The notes under the pieces: model-generated
Told to the model about the DNA's origin: nothing
Databases searched by the model: none
What the model saw: the letters and a program-made list of their open reading frames with translations, nothing else
Translations under genes and position numbers: made by a program
Shown: piece after piece, positions 1-7,543 of the stretch
Numbering within the stretch: position 1 is the stretch's first letter
Layout of the letters: each line of letters begins with the position of its first letter
From: Marisimplicoccus sp038110465
GTDB lineage: Bacteria > Bacteroidota > Bacteroidia > Flavobacteriales > Flavobacteriaceae
Assembly: GCA_038110465.1 (NCBI GenBank)
Contig: JAYNJU010000015.1
Span: 1 to 13,047, forward strand
DNA: 13,047 bases
Direction: 5' to 3'

Positions 1-636
1 GAAAGAATGACTAATTTTTTTGGTAAAAGAGGTTTTTCATATGCTAATGATGGATGGGAAGATAATTTTCAGGAAATTTTAGAAAGACTTGAAAACATTG
101 TAAAAGAGGGTAAGGTTAGACATGTTGGTTTATCAAATGAAACCCCATGGGGATTTATGAAATTTATTGAATATTCTAAGTTAGGTTTACCAAAAATGAT
201 AACTATGCAAAACCCTTACTCTTTATTAAATAGGCTTTTTGAAGTTGGTAATGCAGAGGTATGTAAAAGAGAAAATGTTGGACTGTTAGCATATTCACCT
301 CTTGCATTTGGAGTTCTCTCTGGAAAGTATATGGATGGCAAAATGCCAGAGAATAGCAGGCTTAAACTATTTCCAAATTTATCAAGGTTTAGTAATGAAA
401 ATTGTTCAAAGGCTATAGAATTATACTTCAATATTTCTAAAAAATATAATCTTTCTTTAGCTCAAATGTCACTTGCATTTGTTAACGATAGACCTTTTGT
501 AACAAGTAATATTATAGGGGCAACCTCTATGGATCAATTAAAAGAAAACATTAGTAGTATTAACATAAAGTTATCTAATGAAATAATTAATGAGATCAAC
601 CAAGTGAATGAATTAATTCCTAACCCTGGACCTTAA
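1..636 (+). CDS. Aldo/keto reductase, Tas family (3' part, left edge truncated)
   Basis: C-terminal 211 residues of an NADP(H)-dependent aldo/keto reductase of the Tas type. The frame is open to base 1 (codons GAA AGA precede the first ATG at 7), and the residues before and after that ATG (ERMTNFFGKRG) match the family interior, so the ATG at 7 is not the start. Visible family blocks are VRHVGLSNETPWG, QNPYSLLNR, GLLAYSPLAFGVLSGKY and the cofactor-binding NIIGATSMDQLKENI near the end. Family members are about 345 residues, so roughly the first 135, including the catalytic Asp/Tyr/Lys/His set, lie outside the window. The protein ends with a typical PNPGP tail. These enzymes are cytosolic and reduce aldehydes or ketones; the substrate cannot be read from sequence. 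Its TAA stop directly abuts the stop of the minus-strand DUF805 gene. Confidence 0.93.
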   Translation, partial: ERMTNFFGKRGFSYANDGWEDNFQEILERLENIVKEGKVRHVGLSNETPWGFMKFIEYSKLGLPKMITMQNPYSLLNRLFEVGNAEVCKRENVGLLAYSPLAFGVLSGKYMDGKMPENSRLKLFPNLSRFSNENCSKAIELYFNISKKYNLSLAQMSLAFVNDRPFVTSNIIGATSMDQLKENISSINIKLSNEIINEINQVNELIPNPGP

Positions 637-1020
637 TTAGAAATCTCTTTCTTCAAACTCTTCATTCTTTGGATTAGGACCATATTTATTATCTCCAATA
701 TCTCCCTCCTTAAGAAAAAGAACCAATAACCAAATGGGGCCAATAATAGGAATTAGTATAAGAAAATAATACCATCCAGATTTTCCAGTATCATGAAGCC
801 TTCTTATTGTAACTGCAATACCAGGAATTAAAACAGCAAGACCATATCCTATATAAATTGGACCATATCCTATTGGCCAGGTTGATCCAACTAAGTTATC
901 AAGCAGCATGCATGATAATGATATTAATGAGTTAATTAAAACAAACATCCAATACTCCATTCTTCTTGATCTTCCGCTAAAATCAAAATAAGAATTGATT
1001 ACTTTTAAATACCATTCCAT
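637..1020 (-). CDS. DUF805 family inner-membrane protein
   Basis: A 127-residue DUF805 protein of typical family length. All three family signatures are present: F-SGRSRRMEYW (residues 14-24) at the N-terminal membrane entry, RRLHDTGKSGWYYF (73-86) in the middle, and GDNKYGPNP (109-117) after the last helix. Hydrophobic segments lie at about 23-45, 53-72 and 84-103, followed by an acidic, soluble tail (NEEFEERDF). The biochemical role of DUF805 proteins is unknown; they are small inner-membrane proteins, so no function is assigned. It is transcribed toward the aldo/keto reductase with no intervening base. It is divergent from the glycosyltransferase-like gene across only 31 bp, which must hold both promoters or leave one gene with none. 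The ATG at 1020 is well placed relative to the FSGR block; no Shine-Dalgarno is visible. Confidence 0.92.
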   Translation of the reverse strand: MEWYLKVINSYFDFSGRSRRMEYWMFVLINSLISLSCMLLDNLVGSTWPIGYGPIYIGYGLAVLIPGIAVTIRRLHDTGKSGWYYFLILIPIIGPIWLLVLFLKEGDIGDNKYGPNPKNEEFEERDF

Positions 1021-1051
1021 TTGATTAATTTACAAATAAAAAAAGCAATCA

Positions 1052-1804
1052 ATGTTGTTTATTAAGAAACATCTATATAACCCTCTTCGAGATATTATTA
1101 AAAAACTAAAAGAGCATCTTTTTGGTCTAAATACTTTTTTTAAATTAAAAAGGTATTCAAAGTTAAGGAGTAATGTATATAATAAAGGTAAATATCTTCT
1201 GTTGGTTGGAAGTGGTAAATCAGCTTTAGAGTATAAAAAACATAGTCTTAAAAATATTGATGTAATGGCTGTAAATAATTCCATTAAAGCATTTGATGAT
1301 TTAATTGTAGATTATTATTTATGTGCTACAGATTTTCCAAAATTTGAAGTACCAAATAAAAACTCCTACAAAAAAAAAATTTCTAAATATAGCTATAGGT
1401 ATCATACTTTAGCTTTTGCTAAATATCATAAATTTCCGTTTAGACCTTTAGTTGGAAAAACTATTTTTCTTGATAGTCTTAATTGGGCTTTTACTAAAGG
1501 ATACCGAAAGATTTATTTACTTGGTTTTGATCATGATTATAATCCTAATAGGGTAAAAAAATGGGATGGTAAATATTTAACAGATTCCAATAAATTAGAA
1601 AAAATATTTGATGGTAAAGATGAAGAACCCGACACATTTTATGGTCAAGGAACACCTGACCCTTTAAGACTAGGTGAAGAAAACTTACAGAATATTTTCA
1701 GTTTAGTTCAAGCACATAGTAGGTTTTATGGCTGTGAAATAATTAATCTATCTTCAAATAAAAATGGTTTAGCAAATTTTAAAAGAGCTGAAAAAATTGA
1801 TTAA
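1052..1804 (+). CDS. Putative glycosyltransferase (GT42 sialyltransferase / DUF115-like)
   Basis: A 250-residue soluble protein. After a basic 45-residue N-terminus, the core opens with a nucleotide-binding-like beta-strand and glycine loop (LLLVGSGKSALEYK, 49-62). It continues with DVMAVNNS (70-77), a late strand and acidic motif IYLLGFDHDY (154-163), and ends with NLSSNKNGLANF (232-243). This order (G-x-G loop, AxNxS, LxGFD, NxxxxLANF) resembles bacterial GT42 sialyltransferases such as CstII, and the DUF115/MptE-like fold. A role in adding a sugar, possibly a nonulosonic acid, to a surface glycan is therefore plausible but unproven. An in-frame stop at 1022 limits the 5' end, and the ATG at 1052 is the first start. 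Its TAA stop overlaps the next ATG by one base (TAATG), indicating translational coupling with the kinase-peptidase-phospholyase fusion. Confidence 0.6.
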   Translation: MLFIKKHLYNPLRDIIKKLKEHLFGLNTFFKLKRYSKLRSNVYNKGKYLLLVGSGKSALEYKKHSLKNIDVMAVNNSIKAFDDLIVDYYLCATDFPKFEVPNKNSYKKKISKYSYRYHTLAFAKYHKFPFRPLVGKTIFLDSLNWAFTKGYRKIYLLGFDHDYNPNRVKKWDGKYLTDSNKLEKIFDGKDEEPDTFYGQGTPDPLRLGEENLQNIFSLVQAHSRFYGCEIINLSSNKNGLANFKRAEKID

Positions 1805-4800
1805 TGAGTCTTGTTGAATCTAATTTATCCAAAAAACAAATAGTTAAAATTCTAAATTCAAATTATGGAATTAGTGGGAAAATTATTAGGCTTGATGGAG
1901 AGATAGATTTTAATTATAAAATAACAGATAAAAAAAATCATTCGTATTTATTAAAAATTTCAAGACCAAATTTTAATCTTGATTATATTGATTATCAATT
2001 AAAAATTCTAGAGCACCTTTCTAAACAAGATGAAATAAAAACCTCTACTGTTCTACTTACTTTAAATCATGAAAAATCATTTGTTGTAAAAGATAAATTA
2101 GGCAAGGATAGATCAATAATTTTATATAATTGGATTGATGGGAGGCTGTGGAGTAAAGTAAATCCAAAAACAAAAAAATTAAGAGAGGATCTAGGATCTC
2201 AAAGCTCTTTAATAACAAGATCATTATTAAAATTCAAGCATGGTTTTTCAAAAAGAAAAATAGATTGGGATATAGCAAACTCATTATGGGTAGAAGAATA
2301 TATTCCAATGTTTAAAAATGAAGAAAAAGAAATTGCTGAGGAATTCATAAAGTCATTTAAAGAAAGACTTGATGATTTTAATAAACTTAAAAAATCTATT
2401 ATTCATAATGATATAAATGATAATAATATCATAGTCTCAAATAATTTAAAAAACCCAAAAGTTGAATCAATAATTGATTTTGGTGATTCAGTATTTTCTC
2501 AAACTATAAATGATTTAGCTATAACATGTGCTTATGCAATTATGAATCTTGATGATCCACTTAATGCATGCTTAGATGTTGTTAGGGGATATAATAAAAA
2601 TTTAAAAATTAATGACGCTGAAATAAAGCTTCTATATAATTTGATCGGAATTCGTTTAATAATTTCAGTTACTAAATCTTTCATTAATAGAAAAAAAGAA
2701 CCTGAAAATAAATATTTATTAATTAGTGAAAAATCTGCTTGGTCGCTTTTAAAAAAATGGCGAAATATAAATCCAGAGTTTGCATATTATTCATTTAGAA
2801 AGGCTTGTAGTCTTGATGCCATTGAAAGCAAAATTCAATTTGAGAACTGGGCTAAAAAAAATAAATTTTCATTTAAAGATTTATTTCCAAAAGAAAAGAA
2901 ATCTAAAGTTTTTAAAATTGATTTGAGTATTGGCAGTAAATGGATTGGAGGAAGAGAAGAGATTGAAGATCTTAAATTTTTTGAATTCAAAATAAATAGA
3001 CTTCAAGAAGAAAATCCCAAATGTCTTATAGCTGGTGGATATCTTGAACCAAGACCAATTTACAGTTCAAGTTCTTATGATAAAATAGGTAATCAGGGCA
3101 CAGAGAGTAGAACAATTCATTTGGGAGTTGATTTTTGGCTTCCGGCAGGAACTCAAGTTAGTTCAATTTTTGATGGAGAAGTTTTTACTGCAGTTAATGA
3201 TGCTGGTGATAAAGAATACGGTGGGTTAATTATAATAAAACATAAAACGAAAGACTTTAGTTTTTTTACTCTATATGGACATAATACTGCAAGAAGTGTA
3301 TTAAAAAATAAAGTTGGATCAAAAGTTAAAAAGGGAGATATAATAGCAGAAATTGCAAGCTTTCCTGAAAATGGAAACTGGGCATCACACTTACACTTTC
3401 AAGTTATTTTATCTATGTTAGATTATAAAAATGATTTTCCTGGAGTATGCTATCATAATCAGTTAGATCTCTGGAAAGATCTTTGTCCAGATCCAAATCT
3501 TTTATTTAAGTGTTCAGATCTTGATCAAATTAAATTTAAATCTGATAATGAACTCATTAATTTTAGAAAGAAACACTTAGGCAAGAGTTTAAAATTACAT
3601 TACGATACTCCACTTCATATAGTTAGAGGAGAAGGAGTCTATTTAATAGACAAAAATGGAAGAAAATATTTGGACACTGTGAACAATGTGGCTCATGTTG
3701 GTCATGAAGAAGGAGAAATAGTTGCTGCTGGTAAAAATCAAATGTCTATTTTAAATACAAACTCAAGATATCTTCACTCTTCTATAAATGAGCTTGCAAA
3801 TGAGCTACTAAGTACATTGCCCAAAAAATTAAATGTTGTTCATTTTGTTAATTCAGGAAGTGAAGCTAATGAAATTGCAGTTAGAATGATGAAAGCTCAC
3901 ACAAATAGTAATAATATTATTGTTTCACAGCATGGATATCATGGAAATACAAACATATGTGTTGATATATCCTCTTATAAATTTGATGGTAAAGGAGGAA
4001 AGGGCGCTCCAAAAAATACTCATGTAATATCAATTCCTTCAAAATTTAATATTAGTTGTAAAGAAAATAGAAATGTTGACTTTCATATAAAGGAGCTAGA
4101 AGAATGTATTTACAGAATTAAGTCACAAAATAACAAGTTAGGTGGTTTTATAATTGAGCCAATAATTAGTTGTGGGGGACAAGTAGAATTACCAAAAGGG
4201 TATCTAAAAAAAGCTTATAAAATAATTAGAGAAAACGGTGGAATATGTATTTCCGATGAAGTTCAAGTTGGATGTGGTAGAGTAGGGAAAAAATTCTGGG
4301 GGTTTCAACTTCATGATGTTATTCCAGATATAATAACAATTGGTAAACCTCTAGGAAATGGGCATCCAATAGGAGCAGTTGTATGTACTTCTGAGATTGC
4401 TGAAAGTTTTGCAAATGGAATGGAATTCTTTAACACTTTTGGAGGAAACCCAGTTTCATGTTCTATAGCTAATCAGGTCTTGAAAAAAGTTAAAAAAAAT
4501 AAACTTCAAAAAAACTCATTTGAAGTTGGAAACTATTTAAAAAATGAATTAAAAAAATTATCTAAAAAATATAAAATTATAAAAGATGTAAGAGGAGAAG
4601 GTTTATTTCTAGGCATTGAATTTTTAGATAATGAAATGAATCCTCTTGAAAATGAAACTAAATATATAGTAAACAGATTAAGAGATTATGGAATTCTTGC
4701 AAGTTATGATGGTCCAAATAATAATGTCATTAAGATAAAACCCCCTATTATTTTTAATAAATCTAATTGTGATTATTTTATTCAATACTTAGATAAAATT

Positions 4801-4827
4801 TTAAAAGAAGATTACCTATATATTTAA
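1804..4827 (+). CDS. Kinase-M23 peptidase-class III PLP enzyme fusion (phospholyase-like)
   Basis: A 1007-residue, three-domain cytosolic protein without a signal peptide. Residues ~1-330 are an APH/choline-kinase-like fold with the catalytic loop HNDINDNN (H201, D203, N208) and the metal-binding IIDFGD (D225). Residues ~405-565 are a LytM/M23 metallopeptidase with HLGVD (H439, D443), YGH (H493) and HLH (H529, H531), so the full zinc and catalytic set is kept. Residues ~595-1005 are a class III aminotransferase-fold domain with GSEANE (685-690), HGYHGN (710-715), SDEVQVG (D818, Q821), the PLP lysine in GKPLGNG (K848) and TFGGNP (878-883). The PLP domain most resembles the ETNPPL/PHYKPL ammoniophospholyases and the kinase domain resembles hydroxylysine kinase. 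From this I infer that the enzyme phosphorylates an amino alcohol or hydroxy-amino acid and then eliminates phosphate and ammonia. The peptidase's job is unknown. It overlaps the upstream gene at TAATG. Confidence 0.88.
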   Translation: MSLVESNLSKKQIVKILNSNYGISGKIIRLDGEIDFNYKITDKKNHSYLLKISRPNFNLDYIDYQLKILEHLSKQDEIKTSTVLLTLNHEKSFVVKDKLGKDRSIILYNWIDGRLWSKVNPKTKKLREDLGSQSSLITRSLLKFKHGFSKRKIDWDIANSLWVEEYIPMFKNEEKEIAEEFIKSFKERLDDFNKLKKSIIHNDINDNNIIVSNNLKNPKVESIIDFGDSVFSQTINDLAITCAYAIMNLDDPLNACLDVVRGYNKNLKINDAEIKLLYNLIGIRLIISVTKSFINRKKEPENKYLLISEKSAWSLLKKWRNINPEFAYYSFRKACSLDAIESKIQFENWAKKNKFSFKDLFPKEKKSKVFKIDLSIGSKWIGGREEIEDLKFFEFKINRLQEENPKCLIAGGYLEPRPIYSSSSYDKIGNQGTESRTIHLGVDFWLPAGTQVSSIFDGEVFTAVNDAGDKEYGGLIIIKHKTKDFSFFTLYGHNTARSVLKNKVGSKVKKGDIIAEIASFPENGNWASHLHFQVILSMLDYKNDFPGVCYHNQLDLWKDLCPDPNLLFKCSDLDQIKFKSDNELINFRKKHLGKSLKLHYDTPLHIVRGEGVYLIDKNGRKYLDTVNNVAHVGHEEGEIVAAGKNQMSILNTNSRYLHSSINELANELLSTLPKKLNVVHFVNSGSEANEIAVRMMKAHTNSNNIIVSQHGYHGNTNICVDISSYKFDGKGGKGAPKNTHVISIPSKFNISCKENRNVDFHIKELEECIYRIKSQNNKLGGFIIEPIISCGGQVELPKGYLKKAYKIIRENGGICISDEVQVGCGRVGKKFWGFQLHDVIPDIITIGKPLGNGHPIGAVVCTSEIAESFANGMEFFNTFGGNPVSCSIANQVLKKVKKNKLQKNSFEVGNYLKNELKKLSKKYKIIKDVRGEGLFLGIEFLDNEMNPLENETKYIVNRLRDYGILASYDGPNNNVIKIKPPIIFNKSNCDYFIQYLDKILKEDYLYI

Positions 4828-4841
4828 TACTGAACATATTT

Positions 4842-5507
4842 TTAGTTTGGCGATCCCAATAAACCCAAATTTTTTATCTCTTTTCTAACTGAACTCATGA
4901 AATTTTTTCCAGGGTCAACCTTCATTGTTCTATAACTGGTATCAATCTCAAGCCACAATTCAGTATCTTCAAAATCTTTGTATTCATAGTGGCCTATTAA
5001 ATACTCTATAGTTGAATATTTGTCTTTTAAGTATTTAATAAGTTTAATATTTGATTCAACTTGTTTTGATGTTAAAGGAAGGTCCTCAGATCCACCAACA
5101 TTTTCTATTCCAATTGAAGAGTGATTTAATCCAATAACATGTCTTGCCATATATGTCTCTGGCATTAATCTATATATAGATCCATCTTGATCAACTAAAA
5201 ATTGAGATGAGACATTTAAACCGCTAACATTTTCAAGTTCAGGTCTCCAGTTTGGAAGATAAGGACTATTAAATGCATTGAAAGTTTCTATCATTGAGGG
5301 AATAACAGTCCAATGTAGTACAATAATTTTAGGAGTTATAGTTATACTATCTCTATCTAGATTATATCTATCTTTTATATATTCTTTTGTTAGATGAATT
5401 CTATCTTGATTAAATATTATAGGTTTATCAATGATTTTAATTTCTTGCTCTGAACATTTAAAAAAAAGTAAAGAAACTAATATGGTTATTAAAAATTTAA
5501 GATTCAT
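4842..5507 (-). CDS. N-acetylmuramoyl-L-alanine amidase (Amidase_2/AmpD-like), exported
   Basis: A 221-residue zinc amidase of the Amidase_2/PGRP superfamily, expected to cleave the MurNAc-L-alanine bond of peptidoglycan or its fragments. The first ~17 residues form a hydrophobic export signal ending at Cys18 (LLFFKC). This may be a lipobox, although Lys at -1 is atypical, so lipid anchoring is uncertain. Family blocks are IIVLHWT (zinc ligand H65), SSQFLVDQDGSIYRLMPE (100-117), RHVIGLNHSSIGIENVGG (122-139), IGHYEYKDFE (H173) and KVDPGKNF (D198). H65, H173 and D198 correspond to the AmpD zinc triad, with a long insert between the last two. An exported location suggests wall turnover rather than cytosolic recycling. 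It converges on the fusion gene 14 bp away and diverges from the M20 peptidase gene across 43 bp. Confidence 0.9.
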   Translation of the reverse strand: MNLKFLITILVSLLFFKCSEQEIKIIDKPIIFNQDRIHLTKEYIKDRYNLDRDSITITPKIIVLHWTVIPSMIETFNAFNSPYLPNWRPELENVSGLNVSSQFLVDQDGSIYRLMPETYMARHVIGLNHSSIGIENVGGSEDLPLTSKQVESNIKLIKYLKDKYSTIEYLIGHYEYKDFEDTELWLEIDTSYRTMKVDPGKNFMSSVRKEIKNLGLLGSPN

Positions 5508-5550
5508 CTATTACAATTTAAAACTTATTTTTACTTATTAAATCTTCAAA

Positions 5551-6993
5551 ATGAAAAAAATAATTATATCAGTAATAAGCGCATTTGCTGTTTTATTTGT
5601 AATTCTAATTATAAATACAATATCTCTTAAACCCAAAAAAATAATTGTCGATGAAGTTGAAAAATTAGAAATTTCCGAAGATGCAATAAATCGTTTTAGT
5701 GGAGCAATAAAGTTCATGACAATATCTTCAGGAAATGATTCTGATAATTACACTGAAGAATTTTTAAAACTTCATGAATATCTAGAAAGTGTTTTTCCAA
5801 ACTTACATAACAATCTAGAGAAAAAAGTTTTTAATCAAAGTTTATTATTTAAGTGGCAAGGGTTAAATAATGATTTAAAACCTGGGCTACTTATGTCTCA
5901 TTTAGATGTAGTCCCTGTAGATAATTCTACTCTAACAGAATGGGAAGCGCCACCATTTTCTGGAGAAGTAAAAAATGGTGTCATCTATGGTAGAGGAACA
6001 TTGGATGATAAAGTATCAGTTATGGGAATAATGGAAGCTGTTGAAAGTTTAATTAGTAATGGCTTTAAACCAATTAGAACTATATATCTTGCTTTTGGAC
6101 ATGATGAAGAAATTGGCGGTAATAATGGAGCAGGTGTTATTGCAAAATATCTTAGTGATAATAATATTAATCTTGAGTTTGTTCTTGATGAAGGTGGATT
6201 TATTGCAGAACAAATGGTTGATGGAATTAGTAAACCTATGGCTATAATTAACGTTGCCGAAAAAGGATATGTATCATACAAATTAACCATTAAAACCGAG
6301 GGGGGGCACTCCTCAGCACCACCAAAAGATAATACTATTGGTTCTCTTGCAACTGCAATAACAAAATTGGAATCTAATCAGTTTAAACCAAAAATGATTC
6401 CTTTATTAAACACGCAGATTGAAACAGTTGGAGCTGAATTACCTTTTTTTGAAAAAATGATTTTTGCAAACAAGTGGTTGTTCAAAAATATAATTTTGGA
6501 AGGGTTTAATGCTAAAACTACTATTGCTCCAACTATTATTTCTGGTGGAGTTAAAGATAATGTGATTCCTACAACTGCATCTGTAGTTGTAAATTTTAGA
6601 ATTATGACAGGAGATCAGCCTGATGAGATAAAAAAACATATAATAGATACTATAGATGATTCAAGAATTTTAGTTGAAGAAATTAATCCCCCCAATCTTC
6701 CATCACCAGTTTCAGACTTTAACTCTGAATCATTTAAACTTATTGAGAAAACAATTTTGCAAATTATTCCAGATGCAATAACCACTCCTGGGCTTGTAGG
6801 AGGAGGAACAGATACAAAACATTATCAAAAAGTTTCAGATAATGCATATAGATTTTATCCGATAAGAGTCAATGAATCAAATATTACAGGATTACACGGG
6901 ATAAATGAAAGAATGTCAATCAATAACTATAAGGAGATAGTTCAATTTGCTTATCAATTTTTGATTAATTTAAATAATAATGATCAAGAATAA
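5551..6993 (+). CDS. M20 family metallopeptidase (carboxypeptidase S / PM20D1-like)
   Basis: A 480-residue di-zinc M20 hydrolase of the CPS1/PM20D1 branch. An N-terminal hydrophobic segment (~3-26) serves as signal anchor, so the enzyme is probably exported or tethered outside the inner membrane. Metal and catalytic residues are in order: SHLDVVP (H117, D119), GRGTLDDK (bridging D152), HDEEIGG (catalytic E186, ligand E187), LDEGG (D213) and GLHGINE (H449). The lid/dimerisation domain starts around GGHSSAP (251-257). PM20D1 makes and cleaves N-acyl amino acids and CPS1 cleaves dipeptides, so the likely activity is amide hydrolysis of peptides or N-acyl amino acids; the substrate is not readable. 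The gene's 3' end overlaps the SOUL gene by 14 bp, indicating one operon. The ATG at 5551 is directly followed by the signal anchor, supporting this start. Confidence 0.92.
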   Translation: MKKIIISVISAFAVLFVILIINTISLKPKKIIVDEVEKLEISEDAINRFSGAIKFMTISSGNDSDNYTEEFLKLHEYLESVFPNLHNNLEKKVFNQSLLFKWQGLNNDLKPGLLMSHLDVVPVDNSTLTEWEAPPFSGEVKNGVIYGRGTLDDKVSVMGIMEAVESLISNGFKPIRTIYLAFGHDEEIGGNNGAGVIAKYLSDNNINLEFVLDEGGFIAEQMVDGISKPMAIINVAEKGYVSYKLTIKTEGGHSSAPPKDNTIGSLATAITKLESNQFKPKMIPLLNTQIETVGAELPFFEKMIFANKWLFKNIILEGFNAKTTIAPTIISGGVKDNVIPTTASVVVNFRIMTGDQPDEIKKHIIDTIDDSRILVEEINPPNLPSPVSDFNSESFKLIEKTILQIIPDAITTPGLVGGGTDTKHYQKVSDNAYRFYPIRVNESNITGLHGINERMSINNYKEIVQFAYQFLINLNNNDQE

Positions 6994-7543
6994 ATTTTAT
7001 TTAATCTTTATATTCTTAATAATTAATACATGTTATGCTATGTCACAAAAATATGAGACACAAGAGTATGAAGTTATCGAGAGTATCAACGAGGTGGAGT
7101 TGAGATATTATCCAAGTGCTCCAATGATTAAAGTTTCTGATAAGTATAACAGGAATAATAATTTTGGCAAACTATTTAGATATATAACAGGCAGCAATTT
7201 AGAAAATGAAAAAATAGCTATGACCACTCCAGTATATATGTATAATGATAATAAAACAATGGAATTTGTGTTACCAAAAAAATATATTAAAGATCAAATA
7301 CCAGAACCAAATGATAAAAATGTTGAGGTTTATATCTCTAGACCAAAATATTTTGCTGCAATCAGATTCTCAGGATATTCAAATGAAAAAAAGATAGAAA
7401 AAAATAAAACTATTCTTCAAAACATTCTTTTTGAAAATGATATAGAAATTATAAGTGACTTATATTTATTAGTATATGATGCTCCAACAAAATTTTATAA
7501 TAGAAGGAATGAAATTTTGTTTGAAATCAAAAAAAAGAATTGA
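6980..7543 (+). CDS. SOUL/HEBP family haem-binding protein, secreted
   Basis: A 187-residue SOUL-domain protein preceded by a signal peptide (MIKNK plus a hydrophobic core, probable cleavage after CYA at ~20). The SOUL core starts at YETQEYEVIES (25-35) and LRYYPSAPMIKV (41-52). It contains the hallmark YITGSNLENEKIAMTTPV (68-85) and ends with YDAPTKFYNRRNEILFEI (166-183), close to the usual end of the family. SOUL/HEBP proteins bind haem or porphyrins in eukaryotes; bacterial members are largely uncharacterised, so haem binding here is inferred by homology. Its start lies inside the M20 peptidase gene (14-bp overlap, different frame), implying co-transcription and translational coupling. The stop is TGA, whereas almost all neighbouring genes use TAA. 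A 165-bp gap separates it from the ammonium operon. Confidence 0.9.
   Translation: MIKNKFYLIFIFLIINTCYAMSQKYETQEYEVIESINEVELRYYPSAPMIKVSDKYNRNNNFGKLFRYITGSNLENEKIAMTTPVYMYNDNKTMEFVLPKKYIKDQIPEPNDKNVEVYISRPKYFAAIRFSGYSNEKKIEKNKTILQNILFENDIEIISDLYLLVYDAPTKFYNRRNEILFEIKKKN

Noticed and set aside
1030..1284. Minus-strand open frame of 84 codons across the divergent gap and the glycosyltransferase-like gene
   Set aside because: It lies antisense to a better-supported coding frame, has no recognisable domain, and its composition is that of a reverse-complement shadow.
1804..4827. Three separate genes fused by a sequencing error
   Set aside because: The frame is open over all 1007 codons with coherent linkers between domains, and each domain is complete, so a genuine fusion is the simpler reading.
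5985..6290. Minus-strand open frame of 101 codons inside the M20 peptidase gene
   Set aside because: It is antisense to the catalytic core of the M20 enzyme, where the sense strand is fully conserved; no family similarity recognised.
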